A DNA stretch of 5,691 bases, from assembly GCA_044356825.1 (NCBI GenBank), contig JBIKVM010000187.1:1-5691 (forward strand). Direction: 5' to 3'. The translations under genes and the position numbers were made by a program. Each line of letters starts with the position of its first letter. Position 1 is the first letter of the stretch. Positions 1-5,691 of the stretch are shown here, piece by piece. Source of the stretch: JAUREX01 sp044356825. GTDB lineage: Bacteria; Pseudomonadota; Alphaproteobacteria; Rhodobacterales; Rhodobacteraceae. The notes beneath the pieces were generated by a model. The model did not search any database. It was not told where the DNA came from and was given only the letters and a program-made list of their open reading frames with translations.

Positions 1-53
1 CCCTCAACTTCACCGTCTGGCGGATGAACCCCGCGGTGCGCCCGATCGGCTGA
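1..53 (+). CDS. 3' end of an unidentified upstream gene (5' truncated)
   Basis: Reading from base 3, sixteen codons run to a TGA at 51-53 and give the C-terminal peptide LNFTVWRMNPAVRPIG. All sixteen codons end in G or C, which matches the strong third-position bias of the real genes here. The competing frame 2 has many A- or T-ending codons and does not look coding. I do not recognise the protein from so short a tail, so no function is offered. The gene points the same way as ppk2 and ends 62 bp before it. The two could share a transcript, but neither a terminator nor a clear promoter is visible between them. Confidence 0.55.
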   Translation, partial: LNFTVWRMNPAVRPIG

Positions 54-103
54 GCGCTGCCACATGGCTGTCATCTTCGCGTGATTTAACCGCATCGCGG
101 GGC

Positions 104-110
104 AGGGGGG
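104..110 (+). promoter_or_regulatory. Ribosome binding site of ppk2
   Basis: The purine run AGGGGGG lies 5 bases before the ATG at 116 and is a fair Shine-Dalgarno match. It supports this ATG as the start. The reading frame stays open further upstream, but it holds no ATG, GTG or TTG there and its codons lack the GC-ending bias of the gene. The 62-bp gap (54-115) also contains a short AT-richer patch around 81-90 that could be part of a promoter, but no convincing -35/-10 pair can be drawn. Confidence 0.55.
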
Positions 111-115
111 CGGGC

Positions 116-1045
116 ATGGCGGCTGATCCGAGGGACGACCTGACACTGGCGGCCGAAACCTGGCTGCGCGAGGAGCTTTCGGACGATCTCGACGAGGATT
201 TCGAGGTCGATCTCGAGGATGCCGTCCTCTCGCGCGAGGTGGCGCGCATCTACAAGACCGCCCACCCCGACACGATCGACCGCGCCACCTATCTGCGCAC
301 CCTCCTCAAGCTTCAGGCCGAACTCATCAAGCTGCAGGACTGGGTCGCGCATCGCCGCGAAAAGGTCGTCGTCATCTTCGAGGGGCGCGACAGCGCCGGC
401 AAGGGCGGTGTCATCAAGCGCATCACGCAGAGGTTGAACCCCCGCGTCGTGCGCACCGTGGCTCTACCCGCGCCGTCGGACCGCGAACGCTCGCAATGGT
501 ATTTCCAGCGCTACGTCCCCCATCTGCCGGCGGGGGGCGAGATCGTGCTCTTTGACCGCAGCTGGTACAACCGGGCGGGGGTGGAGCGGGTGATGGGCTT
601 TGCCTCGCGCGCCGAGGTCGAGCAGTTCTTTCAGGACGTGCCCGAGTTCGAGCGGATGCTGGTCCGCTCGGGCATCCGGGTGGTGAAATACTGGTTCTCG
701 ATCACCGACGAGGAGCAGCAGCTGCGCTTCCTCATGCGCATCCACGACCCGCTGAAACAGTGGAAGCTCTCGCCCATGGACCTCCAGAGCCGCGTGCGCT
801 GGGAGGACTACACCAAGGCCAAGGAAGAGATGCTGATGCGCACGAACATCCCCGAGGCGCCCTGGCACATCGTCGAGGCCAACGACAAGAAGCGCGCGCG
901 CCTCAATTGCATCGACCACCTGCTCGGCCTCATCCCCTATGAGTCCGTCCCCCACCCCGAGGTGACGCTGCCCGATCGGGTCTTCAACCCCGACTACGAG
1001 CGCAGCGCGTTGCCGGCGGAGCTCTATGTGCCGCGAAAATACTAG
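116..1045 (+). CDS. ppk2: Polyphosphate kinase 2 (PPK2 family, class I-like)
   Basis: This 309-residue cytosolic enzyme transfers phosphate between inorganic polyphosphate and nucleoside di-/triphosphates; class I members typically make ATP or GTP from the diphosphate. The visible family motifs are a Walker A loop GRDSAGKGG (90-98), the conserved WYFQRYVPHLP (128-138), the Walker B region FDRSWYNRAGVERVMGF (146-162) and the basic lid segment RFLMRIHDPLKQWKLSPMD (204-222). These are followed by the APWHIVEANDKKRARLN block (248-264). The single kinase domain and the length are normal for class I (PA0141 type), and all key residues appear present. The first 40 residues form a very acidic tail (D/E-rich at 19-35) ahead of the core. 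Its 3' end interlocks with the convergent permease gene. Family assignment is firm; preferred nucleotide and direction cannot be read from sequence. Confidence 0.95.
   Translation: MAADPRDDLTLAAETWLREELSDDLDEDFEVDLEDAVLSREVARIYKTAHPDTIDRATYLRTLLKLQAELIKLQDWVAHRREKVVVIFEGRDSAGKGGVIKRITQRLNPRVVRTVALPAPSDRERSQWYFQRYVPHLPAGGEIVLFDRSWYNRAGVERVMGFASRAEVEQFFQDVPEFERMLVRSGIRVVKYWFSITDEEQQLRFLMRIHDPLKQWKLSPMDLQSRVRWEDYTKAKEEMLMRTNIPEAPWHIVEANDKKRARLNCIDHLLGLIPYESVPHPEVTLPDRVFNPDYERSALPAELYVPRKY
1042..1045. other. Interlocked stop codons of two convergent genes (CTAG)
   Basis: The palindrome CTAG holds the TAG stop of ppk2 (1043-1045, + strand) and the TAG stop of the downstream permease (1042-1044, - strand), so the two coding regions overlap tail to tail by four bases. 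There is no intergenic space for a conventional terminator, and no hairpin followed by a T-run is seen on either strand nearby. Transcripts from both sides must therefore end inside, or read through, the opposing gene. Confidence 0.9.
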
Positions 1046-2007
1046 CGTTCCTTCACGTAGGGCTCGCCGCCCGCGCGCGGCGGGATGGCGCGCCCGACGA
1101 ACCCCGCGAGGATCACCACCGTCAGCACATAGGGCGCTGCCTGCATCACCTGCACGGGCACGATGAAATCGCCCAGTTCGATGTTCTGATAGCGGTTCGC
1201 GACGGCCTCGAGCAGCCCGAACAGGAGGCACGCGCCAAGCGCCTGCCACGGCCGCCACTTGGCAAAGACGAGCGCGGCGAGCGCGATGAAGCCGCGCCCC
1301 GCCGTCATGTCCTTGACGAAGCCCGCGACCAGCCCGGTCGCGAGATAGGCCCCCGCGATCCCGCACAGGAGCCCCGCGATCAGGATTGCGCCAAAGCGCA
1401 GCCGGCCGACCGACACCCCGGCCGTGTCGACGGCGGCCGGATTCTCGCCCACCGCCCGGAGCCTGAGCCCGAAGCGCGAGCGGTAGAGCACCCACCACGC
1501 GGCGGGCACGGCGGCGAGCGCCACATAGACCAGCAGCGTATGGCCCGAGATGAGCTCGGCATAGACGGGGCCGAGCAGCGGCACGCCCGTTAGCGTCTCG
1601 GCGAAGGGCAGCGAGATCGGCCCGAAGCGCGCCCCCTCGGGCAGTTGCGGGGTGCGCCCGCCGAGGCCGAACCACCGCTGCCCGATCAGTACCGTGAGCC
1701 CCGCGGCAAGGAAGTTGATGGCAACCCCCGAGATCAGCTGGTTACCCCGGAACCCGATCGAGGCCACCCCATGCACGACCGACAGCGCGAGCGACGCCCC
1801 CGTTCCGGCCAGAAGCCCGAGCCAGACCGACCCCGTCACCGCCGCCGCCGCCCCGGCCGCGAAGGCCGCGATCAGCATCTTGCCCTCGAGCCCGATGTCG
1901 AAGACCCCCGCCCGCTCGGAAAAGAGCCCCGCGAGGCAGGCGAGCAGCAGCGGCGTCGCGAGCCGCAGGGTCGAATCGAGGATCTGGAGGAGGGTGGCGA
2001 GGTCCAT
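1042..2007 (-). CDS. ABC transporter permease (BPD_transp_2 family, YufQ/NupQ-like)
   Basis: This 321-residue inner-membrane protein is one half of the channel of the nucleoside-type importer encoded here. It has about eight to ten hydrophobic segments, for example 14-29, 92-108, 156-173, 205-222 and 285-305. The family hallmark FSERAGVFDIGLEGKML (29-45) follows the first membrane span. A cytoplasmic coupling loop at about 176-200 contains RAVGENPAAVDTAGVSV and should contact the ATPase. A second hallmark, GRGFIALAALVFAKWRP (237-253), follows. The start ATG at 2007 overlaps the stop of the preceding permease gene by one base (TGATG). Only a weak GGCGGGCGGG purine stretch precedes it, so translation probably depends on coupling. 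It is the last gene of the operon. The family is clear; the substrate is inferred from the cluster. Confidence 0.92.
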   Translation of the reverse strand: MDLATLLQILDSTLRLATPLLLACLAGLFSERAGVFDIGLEGKMLIAAFAAGAAAAVTGSVWLGLLAGTGASLALSVVHGVASIGFRGNQLISGVAINFLAAGLTVLIGQRWFGLGGRTPQLPEGARFGPISLPFAETLTGVPLLGPVYAELISGHTLLVYVALAAVPAAWWVLYRSRFGLRLRAVGENPAAVDTAGVSVGRLRFGAILIAGLLCGIAGAYLATGLVAGFVKDMTAGRGFIALAALVFAKWRPWQALGACLLFGLLEAVANRYQNIELGDFIVPVQVMQAAPYVLTVVILAGFVGRAIPPRAGGEPYVKER

Positions 2008-3113
2008 CAGCCCGCCCGCCGCCTAGCGATGCGCGCCCAGAGCCATTCCGCCGGCATCCGCACCATGTTGTCGAGCGCCCCCGTGAGCAGGATCACCAGC
2101 GCCTGGATCACGGTGATGAGTTCGCGCGGGATCGACGTCCAGAGCGCGAGTTCCGCCCCGCCCTGATAGAGAAAACCGAAGAGGAGCGCCGCCACCGCCA
2201 CCCCCGCCGGGTGCGAGCGCCCCATCAGCGCGACCGCGATCCCGATGAAGCCCGCCCCCTCGACCGAGTTGAGCAAGAGGCGCTGCGCCTCGCCCATCAC
2301 GGTGTTGACGGCCATCATCCCCGCCAGCGCGCCCGAGATCAGCATCGCGATGATGGTGACGCGCACGGGGCTGATGCCGGCATAGACGGCGGCGCGCTCG
2401 GACTTGCCGAAGGCGCGGATCTGGTAGCCGATGCGCGTGCGCCAGATCAGCGCCCAGACCCCCACCCCGGCCAGGAGCGCAACGAAGAGTGTCACGTTCG
2501 CGGGCGTGCGGTCGGAAAAGGCGATCCCGAGCGGCTCGAGCACCGCGCCGAGGCGCGGGAGCTGCAACCCTTCGGCAAAGCGCGCGCTCGCCGGATCCAT
2601 CGAGCCTTCGGGGCGCAGCACGTTGCTCAGCAGATAGTTGAGCAGCGACGCCGCGATGAAGTTGAACATGATCGTGGTGATGACGATGTGGCTGCCGCGC
2701 CGCGCCTGCAACCAGGCGGGCAGCGCGGCCCAGGCCGCCCCGAAGGCCGCCGCCGAGACGGTCGCGGCCAGAAACGCCACCGACCAGTGCGGCCAGGGCA
2801 GCATCAGGCAGACGAGCGCGACGCCGAGGCCGCCGAGCGTGGCCTGCCCCTCGCTCCCGATGTTGAACAGGCCCGCATGGAAGGCGACCGCGACGGCAAG
2901 CCCCGTGAACATGAAGTTCGTCGCGTAATAGAGCGTATAGCCCCAGCCATAGGTCGACCCCAGCGCGCCCTCGACCATGAGCTTCATCGCCGCGACCGGA
3001 TCCTCGCCGATCGCGAGGATGACGAGGCCCGAGAGCACGAAGGCGATGGCAAGGCTCGCGAGCGGCACGATCAGCGCATCGAGGACGGGCGGCAGGGGGC
3101 GGCGCGCGCTCAT
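2007..3113 (-). CDS. ABC transporter permease (BPD_transp_2 family, YufP/NupP-like)
   Basis: This 368-residue inner-membrane protein is the partner permease of the same importer. It has about nine or ten hydrophobic stretches (such as 12-35, 62-82, 145-165, 208-223, 253-273 and 333-346). The family motif FHAGLFNIGSEGQ lies at 78-90, a coupling loop at about 225-248 contains IRAFGKSERAAVYAGIS, and EGAGFIGIAVALMGR lies at 285-299. The frame is open far upstream (to 3563), but that part overlaps the ATPase gene and reads as arginine/proline-rich shadow. The ATG at 3113 gives the normal N-terminus, has an AGGT ribosome site (3119-3122) 5 bases away, and forms the common ATGA overlap with the ATPase stop. 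The two permeases share the motif pattern but differ in sequence, so the channel should be a heterodimer. Confidence 0.92.
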   Translation of the reverse strand: MSARRPLPPVLDALIVPLASLAIAFVLSGLVILAIGEDPVAAMKLMVEGALGSTYGWGYTLYYATNFMFTGLAVAVAFHAGLFNIGSEGQATLGGLGVALVCLMLPWPHWSVAFLAATVSAAAFGAAWAALPAWLQARRGSHIVITTIMFNFIAASLLNYLLSNVLRPEGSMDPASARFAEGLQLPRLGAVLEPLGIAFSDRTPANVTLFVALLAGVGVWALIWRTRIGYQIRAFGKSERAAVYAGISPVRVTIIAMLISGALAGMMAVNTVMGEAQRLLLNSVEGAGFIGIAVALMGRSHPAGVAVAALLFGFLYQGGAELALWTSIPRELITVIQALVILLTGALDNMVRMPAEWLWARIARRRAG

Positions 3114-4678
3114 GCGACACCTGCCATCAGAAGGCCGAGGTCGCGTTCGTCTGTCGCCCCCGCCGCGCGTTCGCCCATGATGCGGCCGTCGAACATCACG
3201 AGGATGCGGTCGGCAAGCGAGAGGATCTCGTCGAGCTCCACGCTCACCAGCAGGATGGCCGAGCCCGCGTCGCGCAGCGCGACGATGCGCTGGTGGATGA
3301 ACTCGATCGCGCCGATGTCGACCCCGCGGGTGGGCTGGCCCACGATCAGCACCTTGGGCGCGCGGTCGATCTCGCGCGCGACCACGATCTTCTGCTGGTT
3401 GCCGCCCGAGAAGGCGCGCGCCGGCAGCGCCGGGTTGGGCGGGCGGACATCGAAGCGCGCCATCTTGCCCGCGGTATCGGCGCGAAGGGCCGCGTTGTTC
3501 ATGAAAAGCCGCCCGGCCTGATACTCGGGCGCGTGATGATAGCCGAGCGCCACATTCTCCCACGCCGCGAAATCCATGATGAGGCCGAGGTTCTGGCGAT
3601 CCTCGGGCACATGGGCAAGGCCGGCCGCGCGGCGCGACTGCCCATCGGCGCCGGGGCCGCGCAGGGCGACGGGGGCGCCCTCGATCTCGAGCCGCCCCTC
3701 GGCGCCGCTGATCCCCGCGAGTACCTCGAGCAGTTCCGACTGGCCGTTGCCCGCCACCCCCGCGATGCCGAGGATCTCGCCCCCGCGCAGATCGAAGCCC
3801 ACGCCGCGCAGCCGCTCCACCCCGCCCGCGTCGCGAAGCCGCAGCCCCTCGGCGCGCAGCCGCACCGGGCCCGGGCGGGCGGGGGCCTTCTCGACCCGGA
3901 GCAGCACCTTGCGCCCGACCATCAGCTCGGCCAGCTCGGGCGGCGAGGTCGCGGCGGTCTCGAGGGTCGCCACCATCTCGCCCCGGCGCATGACGCTGAC
4001 GCGGTCGGTCACCTCCATGATCTCGCGCAGCTTGTGGGTGATCAGGATCACCGTCTTGCCCTGCCGGGCAAGCCCGCGCAGGATGCGAAAGAGGTGGTCG
4101 GCCTCGGCGGGCGTCAGCACGCCCGTCGGCTCGTCGAGGATCAGGATATCGGCCTGCCGGTAGAGCGCCTTGAGGATCTCGACCCGCTGCTGGTGCCCGA
4201 CCGAGAGCGTCTCGACCACCGCGTCGGGGTCGACCTCGAGGTCGTAGTCGCGCGCGAGCCGTGCAAGTTCGGCCCGGGCGCGTGCCAGCGACGGCGCGAG
4301 CCGAGCTCCCTCCTCGGCGCCGAGGATGACGTTCTCGAGCACGGTGAAGTTCGGCACCAGCTTGAAGTGCTGGAAGACCATGCCGATCCCTGAGCGGATC
4401 GCGGCGCGGCTGTCGGCGATCTCGGCCCGCGCGCCGCCGATCACGATCTCGCCCCGGTCGGCCCGGTAGAAGCCGTAGAGGATCGACATCAGGGTGGATT
4501 TGCCCGCGCCGTTCTCGCCCACGATCCCGTGCACGGTGCCGGGCATCACGGTCAGGTCGATGTCGCGGTTGGCCTGCACCGCGCCGAAGGCCTTCGAGAT
4601 GCCGCGCAGCTCGATCGCGGGCACCTGCGGCGAAGGGGCAGCCGTCGCCGGCTGCCCCGCCTGTGTCTCGCGCGCCAT
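3110..4678 (-). CDS. ABC transporter ATPase, two fused nucleotide-binding domains (YufO/NupO-like)
   Basis: This 522-residue cytoplasmic ATPase drives the importer. Domain 1 (about 21-255) has Walker A GENGAGKST (54-62), Q-loop Q103, the loose signature LSVGHQQ (158-164), Walker B ILILDEPT (178-185) with catalytic E183, and switch H215. Domain 2 (about 272-515) has a Walker A-like GVAGNGQSEL (307-316) lacking the lysine, an intact signature FSGGNQQK (423-430), and VLIVGQPTRGVD (443-454) in place of Walker B. Its switch histidine is also lost (VSVELDEI, 478-485). This pattern is typical of ATPases paired with BMP binding proteins and predicts one working and one degenerate ATP site. An Ala/Pro-rich leader (1-20) precedes domain 1. 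The gene begins 27 bp after the binding-protein gene and overlaps the next permease gene by 4 bp. Its size matches the sugar/nucleoside double-ATPase families. RbsA-type sugar ATPases are the nearest alternative, but the BMP neighbour argues against them. Confidence 0.95.
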   Translation of the reverse strand: MARETQAGQPATAAPSPQVPAIELRGISKAFGAVQANRDIDLTVMPGTVHGIVGENGAGKSTLMSILYGFYRADRGEIVIGGARAEIADSRAAIRSGIGMVFQHFKLVPNFTVLENVILGAEEGARLAPSLARARAELARLARDYDLEVDPDAVVETLSVGHQQRVEILKALYRQADILILDEPTGVLTPAEADHLFRILRGLARQGKTVILITHKLREIMEVTDRVSVMRRGEMVATLETAATSPPELAELMVGRKVLLRVEKAPARPGPVRLRAEGLRLRDAGGVERLRGVGFDLRGGEILGIAGVAGNGQSELLEVLAGISGAEGRLEIEGAPVALRGPGADGQSRRAAGLAHVPEDRQNLGLIMDFAAWENVALGYHHAPEYQAGRLFMNNAALRADTAGKMARFDVRPPNPALPARAFSGGNQQKIVVAREIDRAPKVLIVGQPTRGVDIGAIEFIHQRIVALRDAGSAILLVSVELDEILSLADRILVMFDGRIMGERAAGATDERDLGLLMAGVA

Positions 4679-4686
4679 CTCGCGCG

Positions 4687-4690
4687 CCTC
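4687..4690 (-). promoter_or_regulatory. Ribosome binding site of the ATPase gene
   Basis: In the 27-bp gap between the binding-protein stop (TGA, 4706-4708) and the ATPase ATG (4676-4678), the minus strand carries GAGG 8 bases before the start. It is a short but adequately placed Shine-Dalgarno match and the only one in the gap. The gap holds no hairpin or T-run, so binding-protein and ATPase transcription should continue as one message. Confidence 0.45.
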
Positions 4691-4705
4691 GGGTCCGAAC
4701 GCCGC

Positions 4706-5691
4706 TCAGTTCACCGGGCAGCTGTTGTCGGACATGAAGTCGTGCACCGGCCGGGTGCCCGCGATGATCTCGGCTGCGGCGGCATCGACGGCGGCCTGCA
4801 TCTCGGCGGTGACGAGGGGGGCGTTGTTCTCGTCCATCGCATAGCCCACCCCGCCCGAGGCGAGGTTCATGACCTGCACGCCGGTCTGAAGGTCGGTGCC
4901 CATCTTGAAGGCCTCGTAGACGGCATTGTCGACGCGCTTGAGCATCGAGGTCAGCACCTTGCCCGGATGCATGTAGTTCTGGTTCGAATCGACCCCGACC
5001 GAGAGGATCCCCTCATCCGCGGCCGCCTGCAGCACGCCGATGCCGGTGCCGCCCGCCGCGGCATAGATCACGTCGGCGCCCTGCGCCTTCTGGCTGCGCG
5101 CGAGTTCCGCGCCCTTGACCGGGTCGTTCCAGGCGGCGGGCGTCGTGCCCGTCATGTTCATGATGATGACGGCATCGGGGTTCACGGCCTTCACGCCCTG
5201 CGCATAGCCGCAGCCGAAGCGGCGGATGAGGGGGATGTCCATCCCGCCGATGAAGCCGACCGTGCCCGTCTTCGAGGCCTTCGCCGCCATCATCCCGACG
5301 AGGTAGGAGCCCTCGTGCTCGGTGAAGACGACCGAGCGGACGTTGGGCTGGTCCACCACCATGTCGATGATCGCGAATTTCGTGTCGGGATAGTCCGGCG
5401 CGACCTGATTGAGCACATCCCCGAAGGCAAAGCCCGTCATCACCACCGGGTTCGCCCCCGATTCGGCCAGCCGCCGCAGCGCCTGCTCGCGCTGGGCCTC
5501 GGACTGCATCTCGATTTCCTTGTAGGTGCCGCCGGTTTCCGTGGCCCAGCGTTTGGCGCCCTCATAGGCGGCCTCGTTGAAGGATTTGTCGAACTTGCCG
5601 CCCAGATCGAAGATCAGGGCCGGTTCGGCGAGCGCCGCGCCCGCCGTCAGGGCAAGTGCCGCGGCGGTGGAGGCGAGTTTGTGCAGGAATA
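4706..5691 (-). CDS. BMP family periplasmic substrate-binding protein, probably nucleoside-binding (5' end beyond window)
   Basis: At least 327 residues are visible. The frame continues past the internal ATG at 5509 to the window edge, adding 60 codons that carry a signal peptide and the start of the mature protein. The visible N-terminus is a hydrophobic stretch ending GAALA, with likely cleavage before EPALIFDLGG. No lipobox cysteine is seen, so it should be a soluble periplasmic protein rather than a lipoprotein. Bmp-family (PF02608, Med/PnrA/BmpA type) features are DKSFNEAAYEGA (visible 34-45), NPVVMTGFAFGD, TEHEGSYLVGMMAAKAS, GFIGGMDIPLIRRFGCGYAQG, and GVDSNQ, whose aspartate (visible 234) is a probable ligand contact. 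The protein has only two cysteines (visible 160 and 324). It is the first of the four visible importer genes. Studied relatives bind purine or other nucleosides; this ligand is inferred. Confidence 0.93.
   Translation of the reverse strand, partial: FLHKLASTAAALALTAGAALAEPALIFDLGGKFDKSFNEAAYEGAKRWATETGGTYKEIEMQSEAQREQALRRLAESGANPVVMTGFAFGDVLNQVAPDYPDTKFAIIDMVVDQPNVRSVVFTEHEGSYLVGMMAAKASKTGTVGFIGGMDIPLIRRFGCGYAQGVKAVNPDAVIIMNMTGTTPAAWNDPVKGAELARSQKAQGADVIYAAAGGTGIGVLQAAADEGILSVGVDSNQNYMHPGKVLTSMLKRVDNAVYEAFKMGTDLQTGVQVMNLASGGVGYAMDENNAPLVTAEMQAAVDAAAAEIIAGTRPVHDFMSDNSCPVN
5627..5691 (-). other. Sec-type signal peptide region of the BMP binding protein (N-terminus missing)
   Basis: The codons from the window edge down to 5627 encode a short n-region containing His-Lys, an Ala/Leu-rich core, and the end GAALA just before EPALIF, which fits signal peptidase I cleavage (A-L-A, then E). 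The last partial codon at 5690-5691 ends in TA and so cannot be ATG. The true start lies at least one codon further out. Confidence 0.8.

Noticed and set aside
64..84. Tiny frame ATG...TGA (6 codons) in the gap before ppk2 as a leader peptide
   Set aside because: There is no ribosome site, regulatory hairpin or codon pattern to support it.
81..90. AT-richer GTGATTTAAC before ppk2 as a -10 promoter element
   Set aside because: No -35-like hexamer lies at a suitable distance, and the match to any consensus is weak.
1065..1082. Inverted repeat CGCCGC / GCGGCG near the ppk2-permease junction as a terminator
   Set aside because: The 6-bp GC stem with a 6-base loop has no T-run on either side, lies within the permease coding region, and such stems arise by chance at this GC content.
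464..1675. Minus-strand 403-codon frame running through the second permease gene and antisense to ppk2
   Set aside because: It overlaps two genes with clear family motifs, has low-complexity Arg/Ala-rich composition, and has no domain of its own. It is a shadow frame.
3114..3563. N-terminal extension of the first permease to an ATG at 3563
   Set aside because: The extra 150 residues overlap the ATPase gene, read as basic low-complexity sequence, and are unlike any permease N-terminus. The ATG at 3113 has a ribosome site and the usual ATGA overlap.
2211..4393. Long plus-strand open frames opposite the permease and ATPase genes (2211-3521 and 3293-4393)
   Set aside because: They mirror well-motif-supported minus-strand genes, are rich in Arg/Ala/Gly/His/Asp without recognisable domains, and are expected in high-GC DNA where stop codons are rare on the opposite strand.
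4706..5509. Binding-protein gene starting at the internal ATG at 5509
   Set aside because: The same frame continues upstream with the conserved DKSFNEAAYEGA segment and a signal peptide, so a start at 5509 would remove essential parts of the protein.

Overview
The window is GC-rich DNA (roughly two thirds G+C by eye, with G or C at most codon third positions). It most likely comes from an alphaproteobacterium, and the protein types and gene style fit Rhodobacterales. That placement is an inference from composition and protein resemblance, not a database match.

Layout. Positions 1-53 (+) carry the last 16 codons of an unidentified gene. Positions 116-1045 (+) encode a complete polyphosphate kinase of the PPK2 family. 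The rest of the window (1042-5691) is one minus-strand cluster, read right to left. It encodes a periplasmic BMP-family binding protein (its start codon lies beyond 5691), a double-domain ABC ATPase, and two dissimilar BPD_transp_2-type permeases. The last permease gene and ppk2 converge, and their stop codons interlock on one CTAG palindrome at 1042-1045.

How the genes work together. The four minus-strand genes form a complete ABC importer of the BMP/YufOPQ (NupNOPQ-like) kind, whose studied members take up purine or other nucleosides. The signal-peptide-bearing binding protein captures the ligand in the periplasm. The two permeases form a heterodimeric channel, and the fused ATPase powers it. 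Gene spacing is tight: a 27-bp gap, then a 4-bp ATGA overlap, then a 1-bp TGATG overlap. This indicates one operon with translational coupling, transcribed from a promoter outside the window. PPK2 is cytosolic and transfers phosphate between polyphosphate and nucleoside di-/triphosphates. It is not co-transcribed with the importer, and a shared role in nucleotide economy is speculation.

Nothing suggests mobile DNA, CRISPR, RNA genes, frameshifts or an unknown system. No stretch over 300 bases lacks a gene. The many long open frames on the opposite strands are high-GC shadows. The points most worth a second look are the interlocked stop codons, the asymmetric ATP sites of the ATPase, and the lack of a lipobox together with a lone cysteine pair in the binding protein.
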